From a virus, in IMG/VR virus record IMGVR_UViG_3300020477_001931, positions 1-20,160 of that record: DNA of 20,160 nt, one strand, 5' to 3'. Positions 7,184-13,073 of the stretch are shown piece by piece. How positions within the stretch are numbered: position 1 is the first letter of the stretch; every line of letters begins with the position of its first letter. The notes beneath the pieces are model-generated. The model was not told the DNA's origin. It ran no database searches and saw nothing but the letters and a program-made list of their open reading frames with translations. The position numbers and the translations under genes were made by a program.

Positions 7184-7270
7184 GGACCCCCACCCGTGTC
7201 CACCCCGCAGCGGGGTGGGCCGCCGTGGCGGCCCTTAGGCCATTACCCGAAACCCCATGGAGTTGAGACC
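7184..7270 (+). repeat. Array intergenic element F, 87-base structured repeat
   Basis: This is the third spacer of exactly 87 bases. The inner stem is CCACCCCG (7200-7207) / CGGGGTGG (7211-7218), different in sequence from D and E but strong. GGCGGCCCTTAGGCCATT and ACCCGA are shared with D and E. The box GGAGTTGAGACC (7259-7270) precedes ATG 7271. The outer GGACCCCC arm pairs less well with its partner than in D or E. Confidence 0.76.
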
Positions 7271-7348
7271 ATGACCATCTTTTACGTTTGCTACAGCATA
7301 CTCGCCGCCTTCATCCTTGAAGCCTGGGCGAGCCGGAGTTCAAAATGA
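7271..7348 (+). CDS. 25-residue membrane peptide, possible leader peptide
   Basis: The short frame MTIFYVCYSILAAFILEAW continues to a basic end, ASRSSK. A single hydrophobic segment covers about residues 3-19. It begins exactly after a perfect copy of the array box GGAGTTGAGACC, which is the strongest evidence that it is translated. It sits 115 bases upstream of the serine recombinase, and its last codons include CCGGAGTT, which can pair with the downstream sequence that could mask the recombinase start. It may be a small membrane protein, a leader peptide, or both. A type I toxin-like peptide is a further possibility without direct evidence. Confidence 0.68.
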   Translation: MTIFYVCYSILAAFILEAWASRSSK

Positions 7349-7463
7349 TTCAAGGACAGCCAGCGGCAGCGGCTGGGGAGCTAGCTCAAGAGTTGGGGCC
7401 AATCTCAACTCCGGCCCCCTCTCGAGTCGCTGGCTGTCCGTTTTCCCCGAGAGGAGTTGAGAT
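7349..7463 (+). promoter_or_regulatory. Structured leader of the serine recombinase with start-box complement
   Basis: GGACAGCCAGCG (7354-7365) and CGCTGGCTGTCC (7428-7439) form a perfect 12-base stem, followed by GTTTTCC. Inside lies ATCTCAACTCC (7402-7412), an exact 11-base complement of the recombinase start box GGAGTTGAGAT (7453-7463). The same segment can instead pair with GAGTTG just upstream (7391-7396 region) or, as AACTCCGG (7407-7414), with CCGGAGTT (7333-7340) at the end of the leader peptide gene. These exclusive pairings resemble a translational attenuator. An alternative view is a weak intrinsic terminator with four U residues. Confidence 0.68.
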
Positions 7464-8237
7464 ATGACCGTCAAGTGGACAACAAAAGTGGTGAGCTATC
7501 AGCGGTTTTCTGACCGCCGCAATGCTGACCAGTGCGAGTCAAATGAGGCCCAGCGGGATTTCATCAAGGAGTTCTGTGACGAGAAGGGCTGGCAAATTGT
7601 CGAGAGCTTTTCCGACGAGCGGAAGTCTGGTCGCGGCAAGCAGAACGCAACCAACCGAGACGAGTTGGACCGGCCTGGACTCTGGGCTGCGGTGGACGCA
7701 ATCAAGCCGGGCTACACGCTGGTCGCGTGGCGACCTGACCGCATTGCTCGCGACGTGTTCCTCGACGAGCTGGTGCGTCGGCAGGTCGAGAAGGCCGGTG
7801 GCCGAGTGGTCACCGTGCTGGCCAACGTCGAGGGCGACACGCCTGAGGCCAGCATGATGCGGACTATCCTCGCTGCGTTCTCGCAATACGAGCGAGACGT
7901 GATCAGCGTCCGCACGTCTGCGGCCATGCAGCGGCATCAGGCCAACGGGCGGCGCATGACCAGTTTCCGGTCTGTTCCCTACGGCTTCCGGCCTTGCCCT
8001 CGCGACCTGACCCTGATGGAGGAGGACCCTGAAGAGCAGGCCATCATTGATGTGATCATTGATATGTTCCGCACCAAGCACCCAATCAAGGATATTGTCC
8101 GCCACCTGGAGGATATGGAGACGCCAACCCGTGCCGGCAATGGCATATGGTATCCGCAGGCCGTCCGACGCATCCTCAAGCGTGCTGGCGAGTACCTGAC
8201 TCCGGCGGAGCGCAAGGAGCGTGACGCCAAGGTCTAA
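7464..8237 (+). CDS. Serine recombinase (resolvase/invertase-type catalytic domain)
   Basis: The 257-residue product is a site-specific serine recombinase. The catalytic Ser is S16 in YQRFSDRRN. Other landmarks are NEAQRD (27-32), WRPDRIARD (89-97, active-site Arg residues), and YERDVISVRT (142-151, the start of the long helix). PYGFR (172-176) marks the beginning of the recombinase DNA-binding domain. It is shorter than large serine integrases (usually about 450-600 residues) and lacks the zinc ribbon and coiled coil. It closes the rightward array and ends just before an intrinsic terminator. A separate tyrosine integrase exists, so this enzyme probably performs another reaction, such as inversion, resolution or cassette exchange. 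Confidence 0.9.
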   Translation: MTVKWTTKVVSYQRFSDRRNADQCESNEAQRDFIKEFCDEKGWQIVESFSDERKSGRGKQNATNRDELDRPGLWAAVDAIKPGYTLVAWRPDRIARDVFLDELVRRQVEKAGGRVVTVLANVEGDTPEASMMRTILAAFSQYERDVISVRTSAAMQRHQANGRRMTSFRSVPYGFRPCPRDLTLMEEDPEEQAIIDVIIDMFRTKHPIKDIVRHLEDMETPTRAGNGIWYPQAVRRILKRAGEYLTPAERKERDAKV

Positions 8238-8253
8238 CAGGCGAGCCGCGCCG

Positions 8254-8283
8254 AACCGGGGTCAGCAATGGCCCCGGTTTTTT
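8254..8283 (+). terminator. Intrinsic terminator of the rightward array
   Basis: AACCGGGG (8254-8261) and CCCCGGTT (8272-8279) pair around a ten-base loop and lead into six T residues (8278-8283). It starts 16 bases after the recombinase stop. The opposite strand lacks a T run after the stem, so it serves the plus strand. It overlaps the stop codon region of the convergent metallophosphoesterase gene. Confidence 0.88.
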
Positions 8284-9151
8284 ATTGCGCCCATGTAATG
8301 TCATAGCAAACCTGGGCCAGCTTGTTGTGCCACCAGAACCTGAGCCAAGCCGCCCCAATGGGTTTCGGCGGCGCACCCCGCTCGACGTGCCAGCCACCGT
8401 ACCCGTCACCGTATTCCTCTTTGTACGTCGGGACCACGACGTGTGTCTGGGTGTCGTGGTAGACCTTGCCGCCGGAGTTGATACGCACCCGTTGCAGGTC
8501 CAGGGTCCAACGCTCGTGGATGTGGCCACTCACGACCAGGTGGGCGTCGGGCAGATATGTGGCTCGCCGGTTGGTCTGGATAACCCCCTTGGTGACCGGG
8601 CCACCGCCGCCGTAGCCATGCGAATAGTTGAGCAGGACCGCCTTGGTGGCACCGCTGCCACCCCAGTCGAAGAGGAACCGCACCCAGCCACCGTACCCGC
8701 CGCAGCAGATGTTGCTGCCCGTCCGGTCATTCAGTATCCCGACCAGCCGCTCGGTCAGATGTGTCTCGTGCCGTTTGCGAATAGCCTCTTCATGATTGCC
8801 GACTCCCAGCACAATCATGTTCTTAGTCCACGGCTCGAAGAAGTCAGCCGCCGTGCCGACCAGTGCGTCAAGGTAGCTGTCCACCTGATGCTCCGGTCTC
8901 ACATCAGACTTGCTGGACCTCTTGTCATACTTGCCCTGCATAGCACAGAACAGGTCACCAATGTCTATCACCCCAGCGTTCCGTTTGACGGCCTCCTCCA
9001 GGTGGTCCTTTTGCAGGTCGTGGTTGCTCTTCGGGTTGTCCCAATGGCGGTCACCGGAGAGCAGAAACCACTGCTCCCAGTCGTTACGTCGCGAGCCATC
9101 CACCCGTACCTGGATGACATTGCGGCCCTGTTTTTCTACCTTCCAGGTCAC
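8282..9151 (-). CDS. Calcineurin-like metallophosphoesterase
   Basis: The 289-residue product has the ordered metal-binding motifs of this superfamily: GDRHWDN (about 33-39), IGDLF (64-68), GNHEE (118-122), YSHGYG, and SGHIHERW near the C-terminal third. Enzymes of this type cleave phosphodiester or phosphomonoester bonds using two metal ions. Phage members can process nucleic acids or nucleotides, but the substrate here is unknown. I choose GTG at 9151 because it overlaps the upstream stop as GTGA, with GGAGG seven bases before it. A longer frame to 9211 lies inside the previous gene. It is the last gene of the minus operon. Confidence 0.88.
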   Translation of the reverse strand: MTWKVEKQGRNVIQVRVDGSRRNDWEQWFLLSGDRHWDNPKSNHDLQKDHLEEAVKRNAGVIDIGDLFCAMQGKYDKRSSKSDVRPEHQVDSYLDALVGTAADFFEPWTKNMIVLGVGNHEEAIRKRHETHLTERLVGILNDRTGSNICCGGYGGWVRFLFDWGGSGATKAVLLNYSHGYGGGGPVTKGVIQTNRRATYLPDAHLVVSGHIHERWTLDLQRVRINSGGKVYHDTQTHVVVPTYKEEYGDGYGGWHVERGAPPKPIGAAWLRFWWHNKLAQVCYDITWAQ

Positions 9152-9501
9152 TCGGAATCCTCCGGCACCAACACAATTCTTTGGCGAGCCTCGTGATCTG
9201 TCAGAAGCCACTCGCTGATCATGGCAGCAATCACGTTGATCATCACCTGGAGCATCACGGCCAAAAATACGGACTCAATAAAGCCTTTGGGCTTGGGTTT
9301 GTACCGCCGCCGCAGCCACTTCTTGAGAGCCGCCGCACACTTCTTGTCCTTGGTTCCCCAGCCGAAGTGTGCCCACCACTCTATGCTCAGTTGTGTGATC
9401 TCATTCGCGTGACGACCACGGTGGCCGGTTTGCCAGCCGGTCTCTCGCTGCACCCAGTACTGGACCGCCGCGAGACTTTGACCATGTGGCCGACGGCTCA
9501 C
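9148..9501 (-). CDS. Small basic protein with one membrane segment
   Basis: The 117-residue protein has a basic N-terminal part (KKWLRRRYKPKPKG near 63-74). A hydrophobic segment follows at about 74-100 (FIESVFLAVMLQVMINVIAAMI), and then an acidic tail ending LVPEDSE. No family is recognised. GTG 9501 overlaps the upstream stop as GTGA, and the gene's own stop overlaps the next GTG, so translation is probably coupled through three genes. The location in the lysis-like operon makes a membrane or structural function plausible, but nothing specific is visible. Confidence 0.7.
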   Translation of the reverse strand: MSRRPHGQSLAAVQYWVQRETGWQTGHRGRHANEITQLSIEWWAHFGWGTKDKKCAAALKKWLRRRYKPKPKGFIESVFLAVMLQVMINVIAAMISEWLLTDHEARQRIVLVPEDSE

Positions 9502-9809
9502 GACTTCACCTCTATGCTCACATCAGGCAGGCCACTCAGCTCGACCTGAATCTCTTCGCGTGTGATCTTGACACCAGTCAGGTAGCCGCTGAGGAATGAG
9601 TACCGCACCTTGGGGCACGGCTCCTCGAGCGTCACGACCAGTGCGTCATTATGAACCACGCACTGGACGTTCAGCGGGCCGGTGCAGGTGAGTGTCGTGC
9701 GTTTGTCCAGCTCAATGCCGTCGCCAAACAACGCGAACACCTGATCAATGTGCTCCAGAGCGCCCTCAACAGGCTCCAACTCAAACCCCGTTTTCGGATC
9801 ATCAGTCAC
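9498..9809 (-). CDS. Hypothetical protein, beta-rich
   Basis: The product of about 103 residues is of unknown family. It has strand-like repeats in its second half (TLTCTGPLNVQCVVHND, ALVVTLEEP, YLTGVKITREEIQVELSG, VSIEVKS). I choose GTG at 9809 because AAGGAG lies seven bases upstream and this start overlaps the end of the lipoprotein gene. The frame is open to 9890, but that stretch would overlap the lipoprotein gene by 89 bases. Two Cys residues might form a disulfide. The role is unknown. Confidence 0.68.
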   Translation of the reverse strand: MTDDPKTGFELEPVEGALEHIDQVFALFGDGIELDKRTTLTCTGPLNVQCVVHNDALVVTLEEPCPKVRYSFLSGYLTGVKITREEIQVELSGLPDVSIEVKS

Positions 9810-10032
9810 ACTTGCACTCCTTGCATGGGCATGGGCCGAGACCATCACCAGACCGGCCAGTGCCGGCGCAGATATCACACGTGTTGTCACCGCCGGCTGG
9901 GCCAGCGTGCTGGGTCACAGCAATTGAAATGGCCACCGCTGTGCGTCCCCGGTCCACCTCAAGCTGGTCGAGTGACCACGAGCAGCCAGCCAGAATGAGC
10001 AAAGCTGACAGCGGGGCAATACGGGCCTGCAC
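9802..10032 (-). CDS. Small lipoprotein with a DnaJ-like CxxCxGxG tail
   Basis: The N-terminus reads VQARIAPLSALLILAGC, a short signal sequence ending in a lipobox (LAGC), so the Cys should be lipidated and membrane-anchored. The C-terminus has CDICAGTGRSGDG followed by CPCKECKCD, resembling one zinc-binding repeat of DnaJ. Short lipoproteins of lysis cassettes (o-spanin type) have the lipobox, but the Cys-rich end is unlike typical spanins. The start is uncertain: GTG 10032 gives a normal signal length but a poor ribosome site. Starts at ATG 10098 or 10128 would add a long N-terminus. Confidence 0.66.
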   Translation of the reverse strand: MQARIAPLSALLILAGCSWSLDQLEVDRGRTAVAISIAVTQHAGPAGGDNTCDICAGTGRSGDGLGPCPCKECKCD

Positions 10033-10135
10033 CCTGAATTTGGACCGTTTTGGGGCAAATCCCTGAAATTCGGCCGCCGTATTTGCCCTGTGAGGCATTT
10101 GGATTGGTTGGCGTGAGGTATATGTCATGGCAAAT

Positions 10136-11032
10136 TCAGATGATTCTCAGGTTCAGGTTCTTGGCTGGCCAGCCCTCGTAATCCCCGAAAGCCCACGAGT
10201 CGTGCTCGCTCAGGATCTTCTTTTCCAGCACCTCGGCGTCCACCCAGAAGGACCCCGGTGGCTGGTTGTGTCGGGTTGGACCGGTCACCCAGTTGGTGCC
10301 CCAGGAATTCATGACGAGCACACCGGGCCGCTCGAACTCGTCATCCATTCCAATGACAGCCATCTGGTGCGGCCACTCTCCCGACGGCTTGAGGAATCCG
10401 TTTTCGTCACGGTGATCCCGAAATCCCTGCATGCTGGCAATGGTCACCGCATACCCGTTGGCCAGGGCATCACGCACATCCTCATACGTTGTGACCAGGC
10501 TGATTTCTCGGATCAGGTGCTCTCGAGCTGTCGGCTCCAGCTCGTCGGGTAGCCCATTCACGCCCCACTCGCGAGCCAGCTCGCCGCTGTATTGCGACAG
10601 GTTGTGCTGGCCGTACCGCTCGCGAACCAGCGTGCCGTATTCCTTCACCGCCTGGGCACCCCACGCGCCGTAGCTGCCATCCTCCTGCCCCAGTTCACCT
10701 TGCCCCACCTCAACCCGGGAGAGTCCATAGATGGCTTCTGACGCTGTCTCGGCCCGCCAGATACCCGGCTCACCCGCTTGAATGCTGGTGGCCTTGACGA
10801 CGTCCACCGCCGTGGCGGCACCCTGCGAGACGCAGTCACCAATGGCCTGAGTCCGCACCGGGAACTCACCGACCAGCTTCTCGACGTGCTTCCATAGCAG
10901 GGCTGTTTTGCCAGCACCGGTGCCCTTGATGGCCGAGGCCGCTGGCCCCATCAGGGGATGCCGGAGCTGTGCGAGGACCCCGTCTACAGCTCGAGGGTTG
11001 GGCGACCAGCCGAAAATTTTACCCGCTGGCAT
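10136..11032 (-). CDS. Papain-like cysteine protease (C1-type fold)
   Basis: The 298-residue product shows the papain triad layout. QAIGDCVSQGAA places the oxyanion Gln at 62 or 63 and the catalytic Cys at 67. WPHQMAVIGMDD gives His 222, and VMNSWGTNW gives Asn 242. It has no signal peptide. I prefer ATG 11032, preceded by AGGGGG and overlapping the end of the upstream gene. A protease of this kind in a lysis or structural region could act in virion maturation, entry or lysis; the sequence does not decide. GTGAGKT near residue 37 resembles a P-loop but lacks the required first Gly. Confidence 0.82.
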   Translation of the reverse strand: MPAGKIFGWSPNPRAVDGVLAQLRHPLMGPAASAIKGTGAGKTALLWKHVEKLVGEFPVRTQAIGDCVSQGAATAVDVVKATSIQAGEPGIWRAETASEAIYGLSRVEVGQGELGQEDGSYGAWGAQAVKEYGTLVRERYGQHNLSQYSGELAREWGVNGLPDELEPTAREHLIREISLVTTYEDVRDALANGYAVTIASMQGFRDHRDENGFLKPSGEWPHQMAVIGMDDEFERPGVLVMNSWGTNWVTGPTRHNQPPGSFWVDAEVLEKKILSEHDSWAFGDYEGWPAKNLNLRII

Positions 11033-11483
11033 CTCGGATACCCCCTGCGAGATCCCGAAACAGGGTGACCAGCTCGGCGGCCACAAGTCTGAGTTTCTTG
11101 GACTTGTTGAATCCCCGACGAGTTAGCTCAGCCTCAACCAGATTAGTCAGCTCTGGGTAATTCTCGAGTTCCCATCCGGAAATCAAAACGGCCCTCGCCC
11201 AGATCTCCAGCAGGTTCTGGGTGTCGTCACATCCAGGGTGGCCAGCCTCGAGGTAGTCGGCCAACCCACTGAGCAGGCCGTACACCTTGGCCTGGTCTTC
11301 GGGGGGGGCCTCGGCTAACGCAGCGGCGGCGCGCGCCCGCACGCTGCGAGCTGTCTCGACCACTGGTGCTGTCGGGAGGCGCACCGTCAGCATCCAGCAG
11401 AAGACAGCCGTGTTAGCCGCGAGAAGACCCCACGTCAGACAGTCTCTGAGCAGGCTACGCTGCTGGTTCAGCAGGTTGTTCAT
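11019..11483 (-). CDS. Single-pass membrane protein, unknown function
   Basis: The 154-residue protein has one strong hydrophobic segment near the N-terminus (LTWGLLAANTAVFCWMLTV, about residues 17-35) and a mostly helical soluble remainder. ATG 11483 has GGGAG five bases upstream, and it overlaps the end of the holin-like gene by 29 bases. Another in-frame start at 11504 is less well placed. The N-terminal anchor plus helical domain is compatible with an i-spanin or other lysis accessory, but there is no clear family match. It sits between the holin-like gene and the cysteine protease. Confidence 0.68.
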   Translation of the reverse strand: MNNLLNQQRSLLRDCLTWGLLAANTAVFCWMLTVRLPTAPVVETARSVRARAAAALAEAPPEDQAKVYGLLSGLADYLEAGHPGCDDTQNLLEIWARAVLISGWELENYPELTNLVEAELTRRGFNKSKKLRLVAAELVTLFRDLAGGIRDASG

Positions 11484-11688
11484 CCGAACTCCCGTCCGTA
11501 ACAAATTTGCGAAAAGCGTTCACCACGACAGCCAGGCCGGCGGTGATCAGGGGCGTGAGAATCCCGAAGTCCGAGCCGCTGGCCCACTCACTGATGTAGG
11601 TCAGTGCCGCACCACCGGCCGCAATCAGTAGACCCTTGCACATACTGATCAGGTCTACACCATTCAAACTGAACCGTTTACTTCCCAT
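11455..11688 (-). CDS. Holin-like small membrane protein
   Basis: The 77-residue protein has two hydrophobic segments (about 15-32, MCKGLLIAAGGAALTYIS; and about 43-58, GILTPLITAGLAVVVNAF) and a short charged C-terminal tail (TDGSSDEQPAEP). Size, two membrane spans and a hydrophilic tail are usual for phage holins. GGAGG lies six bases before ATG 11688. It overlaps the ends of both neighbours, with a serine protease upstream and a membrane protein downstream. The holin role is inferred from architecture and from the XhlA-like partner nearby. Confidence 0.68.
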   Translation of the reverse strand: MGSKRFSLNGVDLISMCKGLLIAAGGAALTYISEWASGSDFGILTPLITAGLAVVVNAFRKFVTDGSSDEQPAEPAA

Positions 11689-12556
11689 CAGTTGCCTCCA
11701 GTTTTCTGTGAATACGGAACGGATATTTTTTCATGTCCGCTTTGCCGCCCTTGGACTCGCCACCCGGTGGGTCACCAATGGGCAGCTTCTTCAGCTCTGC
11801 CTCAGTGGGCAGCTTGACCTTGGCATCAATGGCCCAGCTCACATTCACCCTCTTGGCCCAGGTCCGCATGCGTCGGACAGGCACGTACAGGCTGAAGCCC
11901 TCACCAGCACCACGGACGAGCATGCCCACATACTGCCCGTCTGCGGCGCGGTAGATCCCGCCGCCGGAGCTGCCGGGGAAACTTGTCGCGTCGGTTTGGT
12001 CATAAATCTTTTTTGCCAGAAGTCTGCCATGGGCACTGCAAATTCCTCCCGTCAGAGAATTTGAGCCTACCTGGCCAAGTAGGCTTCCGACGTGCAGGAG
12101 GGGCGTGCCCAGAGGCGGCAGGTCATCCGGCGTGAATACCACGCTTCGGGTAATGAATCCCTTCTTGCGGACTCGCAGGATGGCCAGGTCATCACCGTAG
12201 TCGGCACCGGAATACTTCAGGACCTCGGCATCAATCATCAGGTGGCCCACAGTGCGGCCGTTCTCGACCAGGGTCTTGACCACCTGGGCATCTCGGAACG
12301 TGGTAACACTTCGCATGGTCCCGGTCGTCGGGTCAGGCACCCGGCGTATCATCTGCAACCCGTTGACCACGTGGCCGGCAGTCCAGATGAAACATTGGCC
12401 GTCTCGGACAAACGCGACCCCAGAGCCTTCAGACCGGCCAGCCTTCACTGTGACCGAAATAGTCTGGAGATGAGTCGCAATATCCTTTGCGGCAGCTTGC
12501 AGCTCGTTGCCCAGAAACAGGGCAAACACCATCAGCGTGATACCGAGTCGCCTCAT
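11678..12556 (-). CDS. Exported trypsin-like serine protease
   Basis: The 292-residue product has a clear N-terminal signal sequence (MRRLGITLMVFALFLGNELQ). It also has the chymotrypsin/DegP catalytic triad: His in WTAGHVV (about residue 62), Asp in YGDDLAIL (122/123), and Ser in FPGSSGGGIY (197). No PDZ domain follows; the C-terminus is a Pro/Gly/Lys-rich tail (GDPPGGESKGGK). AAGGGA precedes ATG 12556. Its place between XhlA-like and holin-like genes suggests an exported enzyme for envelope disruption or for superinfection effects. A host-derived stress protease picked up by the phage is another possibility. Confidence 0.87.
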   Translation of the reverse strand: MRRLGITLMVFALFLGNELQAAAKDIATHLQTISVTVKAGRSEGSGVAFVRDGQCFIWTAGHVVNGLQMIRRVPDPTTGTMRSVTTFRDAQVVKTLVENGRTVGHLMIDAEVLKYSGADYGDDLAILRVRKKGFITRSVVFTPDDLPPLGTPLLHVGSLLGQVGSNSLTGGICSAHGRLLAKKIYDQTDATSFPGSSGGGIYRAADGQYVGMLVRGAGEGFSLYVPVRRMRTWAKRVNVSWAIDAKVKLPTEAELKKLPIGDPPGGESKGGKADMKKYPFRIHRKLEATDGK

Positions 12557-12572
12557 GGAATCCCTTCCGTTT

Positions 12573-12806
12573 TCAGATCAGGAAGCGGGACGCAGCCCCG
12601 CCAAGCAAAGCCCCGACGGCCGCTGAAGCCCCCGAGAAGTACATGACCCTTTTTTCAAGTGCGACCAGACGCCTCTCGTGGTCCCTGATTGTTTGTGCCA
12701 GTGTTTCGTTCAGGTTCTGCTGGGTGGCCCAGCGTTCCTCGCCTCGCCCCATCTGCTCGGCCTGAGCTAGCTCAAGACTCCTCAACCTCTCCTGTTCCGC
12801 ACTCAT
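12573..12806 (-). CDS. XhlA-like coiled-coil membrane protein
   Basis: The 77-residue protein has a long amphipathic helix with heptad-like spacing (ERLRSLELAQAEQM through RDHERRLVALEKRV). A C-terminal hydrophobic segment follows (FSGASAAVGALLGGAASRFLI). This is the architecture of XhlA/haemolysin-type lysis proteins of phages, which associate with the membrane and work with a holin. The length also fits that family. ATG 12806 follows AGAGGTCGTG and overlaps the previous gene by 35 bases. The family call rests on architecture rather than on a strict motif. Confidence 0.7.
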   Translation of the reverse strand: MSAEQERLRSLELAQAEQMGRGEERWATQQNLNETLAQTIRDHERRLVALEKRVMYFSGASAAVGALLGGAASRFLI

Positions 12807-12996
12807 TTTTCACGACCTCTGTGTGGTAAAGTCTTGCCTCGTCCACACCAGGGCCGACGGGTTTGTCGGACAGGTAGCAGTGCTCAAAGATGCCGGTGTC
12901 AACCACTTCCATGACGTAGACGTGTTTGACCCCCTGGCTGCGTTCTTCAACGTGGCCATCCAGCGGGCCGCCAATCCAGATGAGGCGAACAAACAC
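12772..12996 (-). CDS. Small phage protein with an N-terminal GGPLDG motif
   Basis: The 74-residue protein begins MFVRLIWIGGPLDGHVEE. The IWxGGPLDG start is common among small uncharacterised phage proteins of this size. A HVYVMEV strand and an acidic tail follow. GTG 12996 has GAGGGA upstream. The gene starts only about 18 bases after the T run of the strong terminator at 13015-13055, so expression must depend on readthrough, antitermination or a promoter inside that narrow space. It is the first gene of the lysis-like operon. Confidence 0.72.
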   Translation of the reverse strand: MFVRLIWIGGPLDGHVEERSQGVKHVYVMEVVDTGIFEHCYLSDKPVGPGVDEARLYHTEVVKNECGTGEVEES

Positions 12997-13014
12997 GGCA
13001 TCTTGTCCCTCGTT

Positions 13015-13055
13015 AAAAAAAGGAGGCGACGGAGAACAAGGTCCCCGCCGCCTCC
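13015..13055 (-). terminator. Strong intrinsic terminator between early and lysis operons
   Basis: On the minus strand GGAGGCGGCGGGGA pairs with TCTCCGTCGCCTCC over 14 positions (two G-U pairs) around a six-base loop, and seven T residues follow (13021-13015). It begins 19 bases after the stop of the last early gene. Its T run is about 18 bases from the next start codon, so it is also a candidate regulated attenuator of the lysis operon. Confidence 0.92.
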
Positions 13056-13073
13056 ACGGCTCGTGCGTTCATT

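Noticed and set aside
8254-8283. A bidirectional terminator serving both convergent operons.
   Set aside because: The minus-strand reading has no T run after the stem, so only plus-strand termination is supported.
8285-9196. Plus-strand 303-residue open frame.
   Set aside because: It is the antisense shadow of the metallophosphoesterase gene, which has clear ordered motifs.
10900-10935. P-loop-like GTGAGKT in the cysteine protease.
   Set aside because: The first Gly of GxxxxGKT is Lys, there is no Walker B partner, and the rest fits a papain-like protease.
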